Shown here: in pieces, positions 9,049-17,282 of the stretch
Numbering within the stretch: the first letter of the stretch is position 1
Layout: the number at the start of each line of letters is the position of its first letter
Assembly: GCF_010727475.1 (NCBI RefSeq)
Contig: NZ_AP022567.1
Span: 2,542,001-2,606,000, forward strand
DNA length: 64,000 nucleotides
Source: Mycolicibacterium mageritense
GTDB taxonomy: Bacteria; Actinomycetota; Actinomycetes; Mycobacteriales; Mycobacteriaceae
Reading direction: 5' to 3'
The notes under the pieces: model-generated
Seen by the model: only the letters and a program-made list of their open reading frames with translations
Database searches by the model: none
What the model was told of the DNA's origin: nothing
Position numbers and translations under genes: made by a program

Positions 9049-9232
9049 TCAGGAATGCGATGACCACCACGAATACAGTTGAGGCAGCGTCGGTTGGCGT
9101 GCGTCGGCGCGCACGACGCTGAGCAGTAATCGCGCGTCGTCCGTCCACGCCACCACCGGCTGGCCCTGCATGCCGCAGAACAAGGTGCCGCTCACCTGTT
9201 GCGGCGTCGCGTTACGCCGCCACGGCCCCGGC
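9049..9232 (-). pseudogene. 3' fragment of interrupted membrane-anchored extracellular-domain gene
   Basis: Translated on the minus strand up to the stop at 9049-9051, this reads PGPWRRNATPQQ, then VSGTLFCG, AWTDDARLLLSVV and a WWSSHS end. These are the expected last roughly 60 residues of the protein whose first part stops abruptly at about 20,658. The reading is closed by an in-frame TGA just upstream of the first codon, within the element end, and there is no start codon. The family is known in mycobacteria as extracellular domains like those attached to some Ser/Thr kinases. Joining the two fragments would give a protein of about 250 residues with correct continuity across ...GRIQSP / GPWRRN.... 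Confidence 0.85.
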
Positions 9233-9260
9233 GTTCACTCGCCCAGTCGACAGTTGTCGA
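9233..9260 (+). repeat. Left terminal inverted repeat of the element
   Basis: It reads inward GTTCACTCGCCC, then a perfect short palindrome TCGACAGTTGTCGA at 9247-9260. A second stem CCTGTC/GACAGG follows at 9278-9295. The order of end motif, CGACA/TGTCG hairpin, second hairpin mirrors the right end. The outer boundary abuts the 3' gene fragment. Confidence 0.72.
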
Positions 9261-9462
9261 TGAGCCCAGCATGATTGCCTGTCATGTGGGACAGGAAACG
9301 AGACAACGTGATCTCTAGGTGGCGAGTGCCTGGCATTGACGACCACGACGGTGTCGGTTCGTCGGGTTGCCACTTCGTCGTGGAAGGGGTTATCTGTCGG
9401 AAGTTGTCGACGAAAGCGGCCGTCCTGCGGTCGAGTGCCGTGCGATTTCGACGAACGGCCGG

Positions 9463-9990
9463 CTACCGCGTGGCGTTGTCGCCCTTCAACAGACTGGCGA
9501 GCAGCGAGGCGAGAAGCTCGACGCCGCAGGAGATGTCTCCGAACGGGCGATCGGCGAGATTCTCGGTCGCCAGCAGGGTCGCGTAGCCGTGAGACATTGA
9601 CAAACCGGCATTGACGCGGCTCGCAACGTTGGCCCTCTGTGACAGCATCGGGGTCGCCAGCACCGATCAGGCTTCGTCGCGCGCTTCCGTAGAGGATTTC
9701 GAAGGCCTCCGTGCGAGACCTCTTGAAGTCGGGTCGTCTTGGTGGCTGGGGTAGGCCGGATCAACACCTCATCGAACCCGGGTTCTTCGAGTGCGAACCT
9801 CATGTACTCCGTACCCCTGGGAGAGGAACCCTCGATCATCGATGCAGCTGGTCCGATCGTCGCCATCGTTCTAAACCCTTCTGCGGCAACGGCGGTGAAT
9901 AGGCCGGTCTCGTCGGCGAAGTGACAAGCAAGGGCTGCATGGGTGACGCCTCCTCGGCGGGCGATTCCCGACAGTGTTGACGCAGACTCG
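9463..9990 (-). pseudogene. Decayed TetR-family regulator
   Basis: Three minus-strand frames together align along the length of the intact TetR protein at 11395-12033. The first is RRGGVTHAALACHFADETGL then FTAVAAEGFR (near 9860-9950); the second is AFEILYGSARRSLIG (near 9665-9700); the last is GLSMSHGYATLLATENL (near 9560-9610). At least two frameshifts separate these pieces, and the N-terminal start is unclear. It is a diverged relative of the nearby functional tetR rather than a fresh copy. It sits close to the left end of the element and suggests that an earlier regulator/enzyme module once stood here. Confidence 0.75.
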
Positions 9991-10217
9991 GTCCCTGTTG
10001 ACCGGGCCTATCGGCATACGCGCTACGCCGAACCGTGCGGCGCCGGCCTCCATTCAAACGGCCGCGCGGAAAGGTTTGTGAGCCAGCACCGCTCTTGAGG
10101 GAGCCGTTGGCATCGAGCAGACCCCTGCCGGGCGACACCATTTCAACCACCGCGGTTAGAAACTGCTCCGCGGATTCATTGGCCGCGTGTGAGGTCACGT
10201 GGTTCGGCCCACGCCGG

Positions 10218-11180
10218 TTATGTGTGGTTGTGCCAAGCGGATTGAGCCACGCGATGAAAGTTGCCGCCGAGCACAGCGGCGATGTCGGTGGTCGTCCATC
10301 CGTGCTGGGTGAGGTGTTCGCCGAGCCTGAGCAGTGTTTCGGGTGGCATCCATTGGATGGTTCCCCATCGCGTGTAGCTCTCATCGAACAGGTGCGGGTT
10401 GCGGGTGATTTCGTCGACGAAGTCGGCGTAGTCGAAGCAGAAGTCGGTGCTGATGCCGACGTGGTCGATGCCGACCAGGTCCACGGCGTACTCCAGGTGC
10501 TGTGTCATGGCGTCAAGGGTGGGGGTGTTGGGGCCCAGGAAGATCCCGACGCCGGTAATGCCGACAACACCACCGGTGGCCGCGCAGGCCCGGGCTTGGT
10601 CGTCGGTGATGTTGCGGGGATGCTCCCAGACCGCCCGCATGCACGAATGGCTGTAGATGACCGGGCCGGCGGAGACCTCGCACATGTCCAGGCCCGTGCG
10701 GACACTGCAGTGCGACCCGTCGGGAACGATGCCGACCGTATTCATCTGGGCCACGATCGAACGCCCCCACCCGGTCAGGCCGCCGTCGGCGGGGTCCAGG
10801 CAGCCGCTGCCGGCACGGTTGGCGTGGTTGTAGGTGGGCAGCAGCGTGCGCACGCCCATGTCGGCCAGGGTCGCTAGATTGTCGAGGTCGTCATCGAGGG
10901 GACGGGAGTCCTCGAGGTCGAACACCACCGCGACACGACCCGCACGAGTAATGGCCTCGACGTCGTCGGCGCCGCCCGCCAACTGCAGGTCCGGGTGGGC
11001 CTCGACCCCGGCGTGGTAGTGGCCCAGCAGCGCCATGGTGTCGTCGAAGCTGTGCGGCGAATACCCCGCGTTGACCGACACGAACGCGCCCCCGCGGCGC
11101 CGGTAGCGAGCCAGCGGTTCGACGTCGGCGTCGGTCCGCAACGGCAAGCAGGTGTGCTGATCCCACAGCAGTGACGTCAT
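10218..11180 (-). CDS. M19 family (renal/membrane dipeptidase-like) metallopeptidase
   Basis: A 320-residue protein of the peptidase M19 amidohydrolase fold. The N-terminal metal site is WDQHTC, a variant of the usual DxH(x)D. The bridging Glu lies in VVFDLED, and later ligands appear as VIYSHSC and GISTDF. These enzymes cleave dipeptides or related amides and occur in actinobacterial catabolic clusters, so the substrate cannot be named. The start at 11180 follows AGGA; the longer frame adds 21 residues without a ribosome-binding site. It lies within the transposon, in the same orientation as tetR and 214 bases after it, so it may be controlled by that repressor. The 11181-11394 gap shows no gene. 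Confidence 0.82.
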   Translation of the reverse strand: MTSLLWDQHTCLPLRTDADVEPLARYRRRGGAFVSVNAGYSPHSFDDTMALLGHYHAGVEAHPDLQLAGGADDVEAITRAGRVAVVFDLEDSRPLDDDLDNLATLADMGVRTLLPTYNHANRAGSGCLDPADGGLTGWGRSIVAQMNTVGIVPDGSHCSVRTGLDMCEVSAGPVIYSHSCMRAVWEHPRNITDDQARACAATGGVVGITGVGIFLGPNTPTLDAMTQHLEYAVDLVGIDHVGISTDFCFDYADFVDEITRNPHLFDESYTRWGTIQWMPPETLLRLGEHLTQHGWTTTDIAAVLGGNFHRVAQSAWHNHT

Positions 11181-11394
11181 GGATAACGATCCTGCACCAT
11201 CGCGCCCCAAGCCTGGTTGCCGCTGCGCACCGAGCACCGGCACCGTTTACCCGTGACGAGTCCGACCGATTGCGTTGCACGAGGGCATACCCGCGTCCAC
11301 TGTCATGTGTAAGGCGATGCCGAGCTCCTTTCGGCGGGCGCCAGTGGCGCCGCATTTGATTGGCGCATCAGGGTACGGTGCGGCCGCTTGTCGT

Positions 11395-12033
11395 TTACTC
11401 AGTGCTCGTGGCCGGGCGTGCCTGGTTGAGGGTGTCGAGGTGGCGGGTGGCGAGTTCGCCGAGTCGGATGACGCCTTCGGCGATCTGGCGGGCCAGCTGG
11501 GTTGGGTCGTCGCTGATCCGGCCGTGCAGGTTGCCGGTGCGCCAGAGGGCGGCTAACCCGTGCGACAGCGACCATCCGGCCACGACGACGCCGGTGATGT
11601 CATGTTCGGGCGGTGCGGCCAGGCTGGTGCGCGCGCTGCCGTAGAGAATGGCGAAAGCCGCGTTGCGGGCCTCGATGAGGTCCGGGTCGTCGTCGCTGTA
11701 GAGGTCGGGTCGAAACATCACCTCGTAGTGCCCCGGATGGGTCAGGGCGAAGGTGACGTAGGCGATACCGCCGGTCAGGAAGCCCTCGGGCCCGGTCGCG
11801 GCCGGCCCGATGGCGGCGGCGGCCAGACGGAATCCTTCGGTGGCGACCGCGGTGAACAAACCCGACTTATCGCCGAACTGGTAGGCAAGCGCCGCGTGCG
11901 TCACCCCGGCGCGGCGCGCAATCTCGCGCATGCTCACTACGGCGGCGCCGACGCGCTCCACCTCCGCGACGGCGGCCTCGATCGCCGCTTCGCGCAGGTG
12001 ACCGTGGTGATAGGACCCAGCACTGCCCGACAT
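11395..12033 (-). CDS. TetR-family transcriptional repressor
   Basis: A 212-residue regulator. The N-terminal HTH region is typical (residues about 28-60, with SMREIARRAGVTHAALAYQF), followed by the KSGLFTAVATEGF start of helix 4 and an all-helical ligand-binding domain with a TetR C-terminal WHG-like pattern (MFRPDLY, GSARTSL). It is divergently transcribed from the FAD monooxygenase gene, with 95 bases between them that contain two related palindromic sites. The simplest reading is repression of both itself and the monooxygenase until a substrate binds. It is cargo of the element, and a decayed relative lies 1.4 kb downstream. Confidence 0.9.
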   Translation of the reverse strand: MSGSAGSYHHGHLREAAIEAAVAEVERVGAAVVSMREIARRAGVTHAALAYQFGDKSGLFTAVATEGFRLAAAAIGPAATGPEGFLTGGIAYVTFALTHPGHYEVMFRPDLYSDDDPDLIEARNAAFAILYGSARTSLAAPPEHDITGVVVAGWSLSHGLAALWRTGNLHGRISDDPTQLARQIAEGVIRLGELATRHLDTLNQARPATSTE

Positions 12034-12053
12034 GAAGTGATCCTAGCCCACCA

Positions 12054-12070
12054 TCTAACCATTGATAAGT
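12054..12070. promoter_or_regulatory. Probable TetR operator 1
   Basis: TCTAACCATTGATAAGT shares 12 of 17 positions with the better palindrome at 12088-12104, centred 34 bases away. It lies in the intergenic region between the divergent tetR and monooxygenase genes, 21 bases upstream of the tetR start codon. Confidence 0.5.
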
Positions 12071-12087
12071 TCCAAATCGTGAGGCAG

Positions 12088-12104
12088 ACTATCCACTGGT
12101 AAGT
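12088..12104. promoter_or_regulatory. Probable TetR operator 2
   Basis: ACTATCCACTGGTAAGT is an interrupted palindrome of the form ACTnnCCAnTGGnnAGT. All nine paired outer and inner bases are symmetrical, and it repeats the site at 12054. It ends 24 bases before the monooxygenase ATG, so bound repressor would block that promoter. Confidence 0.6.
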
Positions 12105-12128
12105 TTCCTCCAGGCTGGGAACGATGTG

Positions 12129-13472
12129 ATGCAGACCTTCGACGTGGTCATTGTCGGCGCGAGGTGCGCGGGTTCGCCCTTGGCCGTGATGCTCGCGCGT
12201 CGGGGCTTGAACGTGTGTGTGGTGGACAAAGCGCGGTTTCCCTCGGAGACGCCGTCCACCCACGTCATCCAGCCGTGCGGGGTGAGCATCCTCGAAGGCA
12301 TTGGCGCGCTGGACGCGGTCTTGAGTGCTGGCGCCGTGCCGATCGATCACTTCACCCTCGTCAACGAGGACGTGCGTATCGACGCCGAGATCGATCCCGC
12401 GGTGCTCCCGCGCCCAGGGCTATGCGTGCGCAGACTGACGCTGGACGCACTACTGGTCGAGACGGCAGCAGCGGCGGGCGCCGACGTGCGGACCGGGGTG
12501 AAGGCGACCGGTGTGCTCACCGCCGGTGATCGGGTCGTCGGTGTGCAGACCGAGCAGGGACCGATCCGAGCAAGTCTGGTGATCGGCGCCGACGGCCGGC
12601 ACTCCCGCGTGGCCACGGCTGTGGGGGCACGGGAGTACCTGGTGACTCCGGGGGGCCGCATACCGGCCTGGGCCTACTTCGAGGGAGTCGCCGACCGGGA
12701 GGGTCGACTGCGGCTCGCACGCCTCGGCAAGGACGCCTATCTGGCCTGCCCAACCGATTCCGGTCTGTACATGGCCTGCATCGCCACCGGTGCCGGTCTA
12801 CCCGCGAACCGCGACGCGGCGTTCAGCGCCGCCATCGCCGGCTGGCCCGAACTCGCCGACCTGATCGCCGGTGCGCGACGAGTCGGCCCAATCCGAGTAA
12901 TGACCAAATGGCACGGCTACTTTCGCCAGGCCGCTGGACCCGGCTGGGTCCTCATCGGCGATGGCGGGCACTTCAAGGACTTCACCCCCGCCCAGGGCAT
13001 CGCCGACGCGCTGCGCCAAGCGCAGCGTCTCGCCGAGACGCTACCCAGTGACCTCGCCAACCACCAGGCCGTCGACGCGACGACCCAGCGGTGGTGGCGC
13101 TGGCGCGACCACGACGCGCATCCGATGTACTGGTTCGCCACCGACATGGGCGGGCCCGGACCGTCGACCCCGCTGATCACCCAAGTGCTACGCGACATCG
13201 CCACCGACTCTGACGCGACCCAGACGCTGCTGCAGGTCCTCAACCACGACGTCGCGCCGGCACGTCTGCTGACCCCCCGACGGCTGGCCGTCGCCGCCGC
13301 GCGGACGCTTCGCGATCACCCCGACCTATTCGGCGCGACGAGCAAGGAAATCGCGGTCGCGCTCCGCGACCAGATCCGCCGCGCACGCCTGAGCCGCAAG
13401 CCGCCGTCGGGCATGACCCGCGGCCGACACACACGGCGCGCGCAACACAAAGGCTTCGCAGCGAATACGTGA
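12129..13472 (+). CDS. FAD-dependent monooxygenase (aromatic-hydroxylase fold)
   Basis: A 447-residue flavoprotein. The dinucleotide-binding motif is at the N-terminus (VIVGARCAGSPLAVMLARRG). The DG motif is VIGADGRHSRVA at about residues 156-167, and the GD motif is VLIGDGGHFKDFTPAQG near 276, in the order of the PHBH/FAD_binding_3 family. These enzymes use NAD(P)H and O2 to hydroxylate aromatic or polyketide-like substrates; the substrate is unknown. A GTG directly precedes the chosen ATG and could also be used; GGGA lies seven bases upstream. It is the main target of the divergent tetR by position. The C-terminal 30 residues are basic. The 13473-13559 gap separates it from the hydrolase, which may be read through. 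Confidence 0.86.
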   Translation: MQTFDVVIVGARCAGSPLAVMLARRGLNVCVVDKARFPSETPSTHVIQPCGVSILEGIGALDAVLSAGAVPIDHFTLVNEDVRIDAEIDPAVLPRPGLCVRRLTLDALLVETAAAAGADVRTGVKATGVLTAGDRVVGVQTEQGPIRASLVIGADGRHSRVATAVGAREYLVTPGGRIPAWAYFEGVADREGRLRLARLGKDAYLACPTDSGLYMACIATGAGLPANRDAAFSAAIAGWPELADLIAGARRVGPIRVMTKWHGYFRQAAGPGWVLIGDGGHFKDFTPAQGIADALRQAQRLAETLPSDLANHQAVDATTQRWWRWRDHDAHPMYWFATDMGGPGPSTPLITQVLRDIATDSDATQTLLQVLNHDVAPARLLTPRRLAVAAARTLRDHPDLFGATSKEIAVALRDQIRRARLSRKPPSGMTRGRHTRRAQHKGFAANT

Positions 13473-13559
13473 GGACGGACAGCGCCCGGCCTCGGCTGCC
13501 GTATGGTTGCGAGCGCCATAAAACCGAGGATGTATTTGCCGCGTTGACCGGAGGGTTCC

Positions 13560-14456
13560 TTGTTGGGCTTGGCTGACGGTGGGTTCAGGAGCGCAGCTAC
13601 ACGACGGCGCTATTTGGCAATGTATGACGAGTTGCGCGCATTGAGTCCGCGGCCGGATGTCGTGCACGATGTTCCAACGAAGTTCGGCACAGTTCGGGTC
13701 TATCAGCACGGGCCAGACCGCGGAGTACCCGTCGTACTGATACACGGCTTTTTCCTCACCTCGGCCATGTGGTGGGACCAAGTCGCAGACTTGACAAGCG
13801 ACTTCACCGTATATGCGATGGATATGCTGGGCCAGCCCGGAGCAAGCATTCAGACGAAAACGATGTTTGCCCCCGCAGATTGCGCACGCAGCATCGACGC
13901 GGTTCTGGCGGGGCTGAAGCTGCGAGATGTGCATCTGGTCGGGCATTCCTATGGGGGTTGGCTTGCCACCCACACCGCGGCGCGGGCGCCCCATCGGCTG
14001 GCGACGCTAACACTGGTTGACCCGGCCAGCACGGTGGCTCGAACCTCTGCAAAGTTCTGGCGAAGCCTTGCGCTCATAATGTCGCGCCCGCGTTCCGCGC
14101 GAGCTGAACACGCCGCGGCGTGGATAGCGGGTCACCCCGCACCGGGCAGCTCCGTCGACATGCTCGCAGGGCTGTTTGTGGCCGGATTCGCTGCCTTCGC
14201 GCCACCCGTACGCACCGCGCCACTACGTTTCCCTAGTGATCGTCTGCTGCGTTCAGTGCGCATTCCGGTCCAAGTTCTTTTGGCGAGCAACACTGTTCAC
14301 GACTCAGAGAAGGGGCTTCAGCGGATACAATCGGTAGTGCCCGGATGGCGATATCACCTTTGGCCCAACGCCTCACACGCTTTGCCGACCGAGGTCCCTG
14401 ACGAGGTGAATACGTGTATCCGTCAGTTCGTGATGGAACATCGTAGCGATGCCTAG
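13560..14456 (+). CDS. Alpha/beta-hydrolase fold protein
   Basis: A 298-residue serine hydrolase. The oxyanion strand VVLIHGFFLTSAMWW (about residues 58-72), the nucleophile elbow GHSYGG (about 127-132), an acidic residue in LASNTVHDSEKG and the late histidine NASHALP give the usual order of catalytic residues. It starts with TTG (13560 or 13563), supported by a GGAGGG site at 13550-13555. The substrate is unknown; with the monooxygenase upstream it could act on an ester or ring-cleavage product. It is the last cargo gene before the recombinase block, and the 277 bases to the tnpC-like gene contain no supported gene. Confidence 0.85.
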   Translation: MLGLADGGFRSAATRRRYLAMYDELRALSPRPDVVHDVPTKFGTVRVYQHGPDRGVPVVLIHGFFLTSAMWWDQVADLTSDFTVYAMDMLGQPGASIQTKTMFAPADCARSIDAVLAGLKLRDVHLVGHSYGGWLATHTAARAPHRLATLTLVDPASTVARTSAKFWRSLALIMSRPRSARAEHAAAWIAGHPAPGSSVDMLAGLFVAGFAAFAPPVRTAPLRFPSDRLLRSVRIPVQVLLASNTVHDSEKGLQRIQSVVPGWRYHLWPNASHALPTEVPDEVNTCIRQFVMEHRSDA

Positions 14457-14733
14457 TCGTTGTAACGCTGCTCGCGAGAGTGTGGTCGCCGATGACCAGA
14501 TACTTTCGCCGGCACCGCAATCAGTCGTCGCCCGCGCGGTTGCGCCGGCAGCAGCGGCCGCCACATGCGCCCCGCCCGCCTGGAGGTCGCGATCCAGCAC
14601 CAACGACGTACAACACCTGCAGCACCGCGAGTAAACCGGTGGATCGCCTCCTGGCGGATTCGGCCACCGTTCTGGCAGCGAGGACGACGATGTAGCTGAG
14701 AACGAGAAGCGGTAGGTGACCTGTTCTCTACCT

Positions 14734-15144
14734 TCAGCGATTCCGCCCCGCGTGTTTTCGTGGCATCGGAACAATGACGTTGGCTCCGGAGGTTTCGTGC
14801 GTGAGTTCGGTGATCACCGCGGAGAGCGTTCTGTTTTTTCTTCGCAGTTGAGCATTTTCGGCAGCTAGTTCCTGGTTGTGATCACGGGCCTGTGCAAGTC
14901 GTCGTTGCAGAGCCTCGGCATTTGGAAAGACGGGTCCGCACCCGACCGATGCCTTGAACTCGTTCAGCAGGTCGCTGTGATGTTCGTAGAGTCTCTGCCG
15001 TGGTATTCCGGATTCGTCAGCCAGGGCCACGACAGTGTGGGCACCGTTGCTCCGCTCGGCTTTGTTCTCGCGGAGGCGAAGCATGGCGGCCTGGACCAGA
15101 AGTCGTTCCTCCTCGTTGCGGTTGGCTTCGCGCCCCAGGGTCAT
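14734..15144 (-). CDS. TnpC-like coiled-coil accessory protein (DUF6262 type)
   Basis: A 136-residue basic protein, last gene of the recombinase operon. Its ATG overlaps the stop of the preceding recombinase in ATGA. The N-terminal half looks like a small HTH-type segment (VVALADESGIPRQRLYEHH) and the C-terminal half a coiled coil (QELAAENAQLRRKNRTLS). This layout matches the small TnpC/DUF6262 proteins that accompany Tn554-type integrases, where TnpC influences orientation and efficiency of transposition (family knowledge). An end-like motif GTTCTCTACC lies directly after its stop codon at 14722-14731. Confidence 0.75.
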   Translation of the reverse strand: MTLGREANRNEEERLLVQAAMLRLRENKAERSNGAHTVVALADESGIPRQRLYEHHSDLLNEFKASVGCGPVFPNAEALQRRLAQARDHNQELAAENAQLRRKNRTLSAVITELTHETSGANVIVPMPRKHAGRNR

Positions 15145-17282
15145 TCGTTCTCTCCGCACTGTTGTGGGATTGTCGCCGGTCGGCTGGATTCGTGTTCTGC
15201 GAGGGCCTTTCGGTGCTCGGTCAGGCGGGCGTGAATTCGTTGTCGCAGTGGTTCGGGGAGTCCGAGGGTCGAGAGGTCTTGTTGGAATGCGTTGACATGC
15301 TGGCGCAGGTTGTCCGCGTCGCGGTCGGTCCGGGCGGCGTTGACGCAGCCCAAACGGCATCGACTCCAGAAGGGTTCCGTTGAGCTGTCGGTGGGTTCCA
15401 GGCAGGCTGCGGTTTCGCGCCGGAACACGCAGGTCACGACGGCGCCGTGGTGGATCTGTAAGTCGGGGTTCGATAGCGCCTGGTTGATCTGGCCTTTGGT
15501 GGTTACCGTCAAACCCGCGAATGCGCTTGCCCTGGCGACTCGGGCCCGGTATTCATCGGCAGCCGGACCGGAGACGTGCTCGCCGCGCTCGAGTCGTTGG
15601 GAATCGTCGTGGATGATCTCAGCACGGTGGAGGAAGTCTTCGAAGGTGATGTCGTCGAGGAATCCTGCATCAGCTCCGCCGGCATAGCCTTGGATCATTT
15701 GTGTGTGCAGGTGGCCGTATTGCGTTGCGCCGGCGATCGTTCCGCCGGGCCGCCGGACGATATGCCAAGCCAGTGTGCGTCGCAAGCGCGGTACCTGGAT
15801 TGCGCCGTGCGAGTCGGTGCCGATCAGCGGATGGCTGACTGCTGGAGCGACATCATGGTTGAACCATTCGATGAAGCTGGCGATGTCAGTGTTGATGGAG
15901 CCGGGTGTTCTCGTCCGGGTAGCGCCGAAGCGAAATTGGTCCTCGGAGAACAACTTGAAACCCGGAAAGAGTAGATCGCTCACCGTGATCTGCTCAAGAA
16001 CGCTGACGGCATGGGCGGTTTCGTCGGTCACGACCCATGGGATCGTGGCCGGCGAGCGGTCCCTGCGCGTCCCTTCGGCCTTCAACTGGTGGCCGGACAT
16101 GAGAGTCAACGCCAACTTGGAGTCCCGGCTGATGCATCCGCGTCGCAGGTTGAGCGCCTCGCCGGTACGGACACCCGACAGGTAGGCGATCACGACGAAA
16201 CAGGCAGTCGTGACGTGGCGCAGCAGTTCGACGAGTTCACCCGCATCGACGGGGGTTTCACGCCAGCAATGCGGACCGATGGCGCTGAATGTAGTGGCGC
16301 GCAACATGTCCACGTCGATCGGCAACCCAGACCTGGCTAGCAGGACAGGGGTCTCTTTCATGCGTTTCAGTTCGGTGTGGTGCAGCCATCCACCCACCGC
16401 CAGACCCGCCAGGTCGACAGCGGCCGTGTCGCCCGTCCGGATACCTGGCAGTGCGGCGTCATTGCGGCCCAGTGCCGCAAGCAGGCATTCGAGTTGGGCC
16501 TTGGTGGTCTCGAACACCGACACGGTGCGAGTGCGAGCCCGACGAATGTCCGGGGCGATCTGATGGGCCAGATTGCGCATTGCGAGAAGGTTGCGTGCTG
16601 CAGGAAGTAGATCGGCGGCGACCGTGTGGCTGACCACCAACGCCGCCGAGAGCAGCGGCTCCATGACATCGGGATGAATTCGTGGTGTCGTGTTCGGTTT
16701 GCCCCAGGATGACTCGTAGTTGGCCAGGCCGCGTGCACTCGCACCGCCCCACAAAGGACCCACGGGGAGCCGGCAATACGCGGGCAGTGCATCCCGGTAC
16801 AGGTGTAGACGCTTGATAGCCTGCAGCGCTGAGCGTTTGGACCCGGCGCTGACACCGCTGGTCTCGGTGACGTGGCGCAGATAGTCGTCGAGGTGTTCGG
16901 CGCTGACCCAGCCAAACGATGTGACACCTCGCTCCACCAACCACGACGTGAACCTCCGCAACGGCACCAGCTCGCCCAAGATCGTCTTGACGTGCGGATA
17001 GAGCGATCGAGCACTGTCAAGCCGGGGTGCGTCGTCAACAACGTTGAGAAGGGCGAACAAGTAGAGCTTGCAGGCATGACGAAATGGCATCGGAAATCCC
17101 TCCCAGTGCACGGCCTGTCCAGCGCTGTGTCGGTCTTCGATCGCCGCGGACAGATCCCACACCGGGTCACCGAATCGGCAGCAGATCCCGTCGATGTGAA
17201 GAGTGCGGTTGATCACGACCTCTGTTGCGGGACCGACGTGGATGCCTGCCACGACGTCGATAGCTTCAGCCGGTTCCGTCAT
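15141..17282 (-). CDS. Tyrosine recombinase 3 of the transposon (TnpB-like)
   Basis: A 713-residue site-specific recombinase. The ATG at 17282 overlaps the previous stop (ATGA). The catalytic domain is in the second half: the first Arg in YLSGVRTGEALNL (about residue 406), RLRRTLAWHIVRR for the box II RxxR, and QYGHLHTQMIQGY with His and the presumptive Tyr nucleophile. The C-terminal region has clustered cysteines (VVTCVFRRETAACLE and CRLGCVNA), probably a metal-binding finger as in TnpB of Tn554. The N-terminal 300 residues would be the DNA-binding arm and core-binding domains. It belongs to a four-gene overlapping operon and acts in excision and integration of the element. Confidence 0.85.
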   Translation of the reverse strand: MTEPAEAIDVVAGIHVGPATEVVINRTLHIDGICCRFGDPVWDLSAAIEDRHSAGQAVHWEGFPMPFRHACKLYLFALLNVVDDAPRLDSARSLYPHVKTILGELVPLRRFTSWLVERGVTSFGWVSAEHLDDYLRHVTETSGVSAGSKRSALQAIKRLHLYRDALPAYCRLPVGPLWGGASARGLANYESSWGKPNTTPRIHPDVMEPLLSAALVVSHTVAADLLPAARNLLAMRNLAHQIAPDIRRARTRTVSVFETTKAQLECLLAALGRNDAALPGIRTGDTAAVDLAGLAVGGWLHHTELKRMKETPVLLARSGLPIDVDMLRATTFSAIGPHCWRETPVDAGELVELLRHVTTACFVVIAYLSGVRTGEALNLRRGCISRDSKLALTLMSGHQLKAEGTRRDRSPATIPWVVTDETAHAVSVLEQITVSDLLFPGFKLFSEDQFRFGATRTRTPGSINTDIASFIEWFNHDVAPAVSHPLIGTDSHGAIQVPRLRRTLAWHIVRRPGGTIAGATQYGHLHTQMIQGYAGGADAGFLDDITFEDFLHRAEIIHDDSQRLERGEHVSGPAADEYRARVARASAFAGLTVTTKGQINQALSNPDLQIHHGAVVTCVFRRETAACLEPTDSSTEPFWSRCRLGCVNAARTDRDADNLRQHVNAFQQDLSTLGLPEPLRQRIHARLTEHRKALAEHESSRPATIPQQCGENE

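Noticed and set aside
9275..9586. 103-codon plus-strand frame near the left end of the element
   Set aside because: It overlaps the decayed tetR in antisense, has no start signal and no recognisable feature.
14680..14700. GATGTA as a Tn554-like attachment core
   Set aside because: It is internal to the element and not at either junction; a six-base match is expected by chance.
14457..14719. Open minus-strand run reading VLSYIVVLAARTVAESARRR
   Set aside because: No start codon, unknown sequence and extreme Arg/Gly content towards its end; probably chance.
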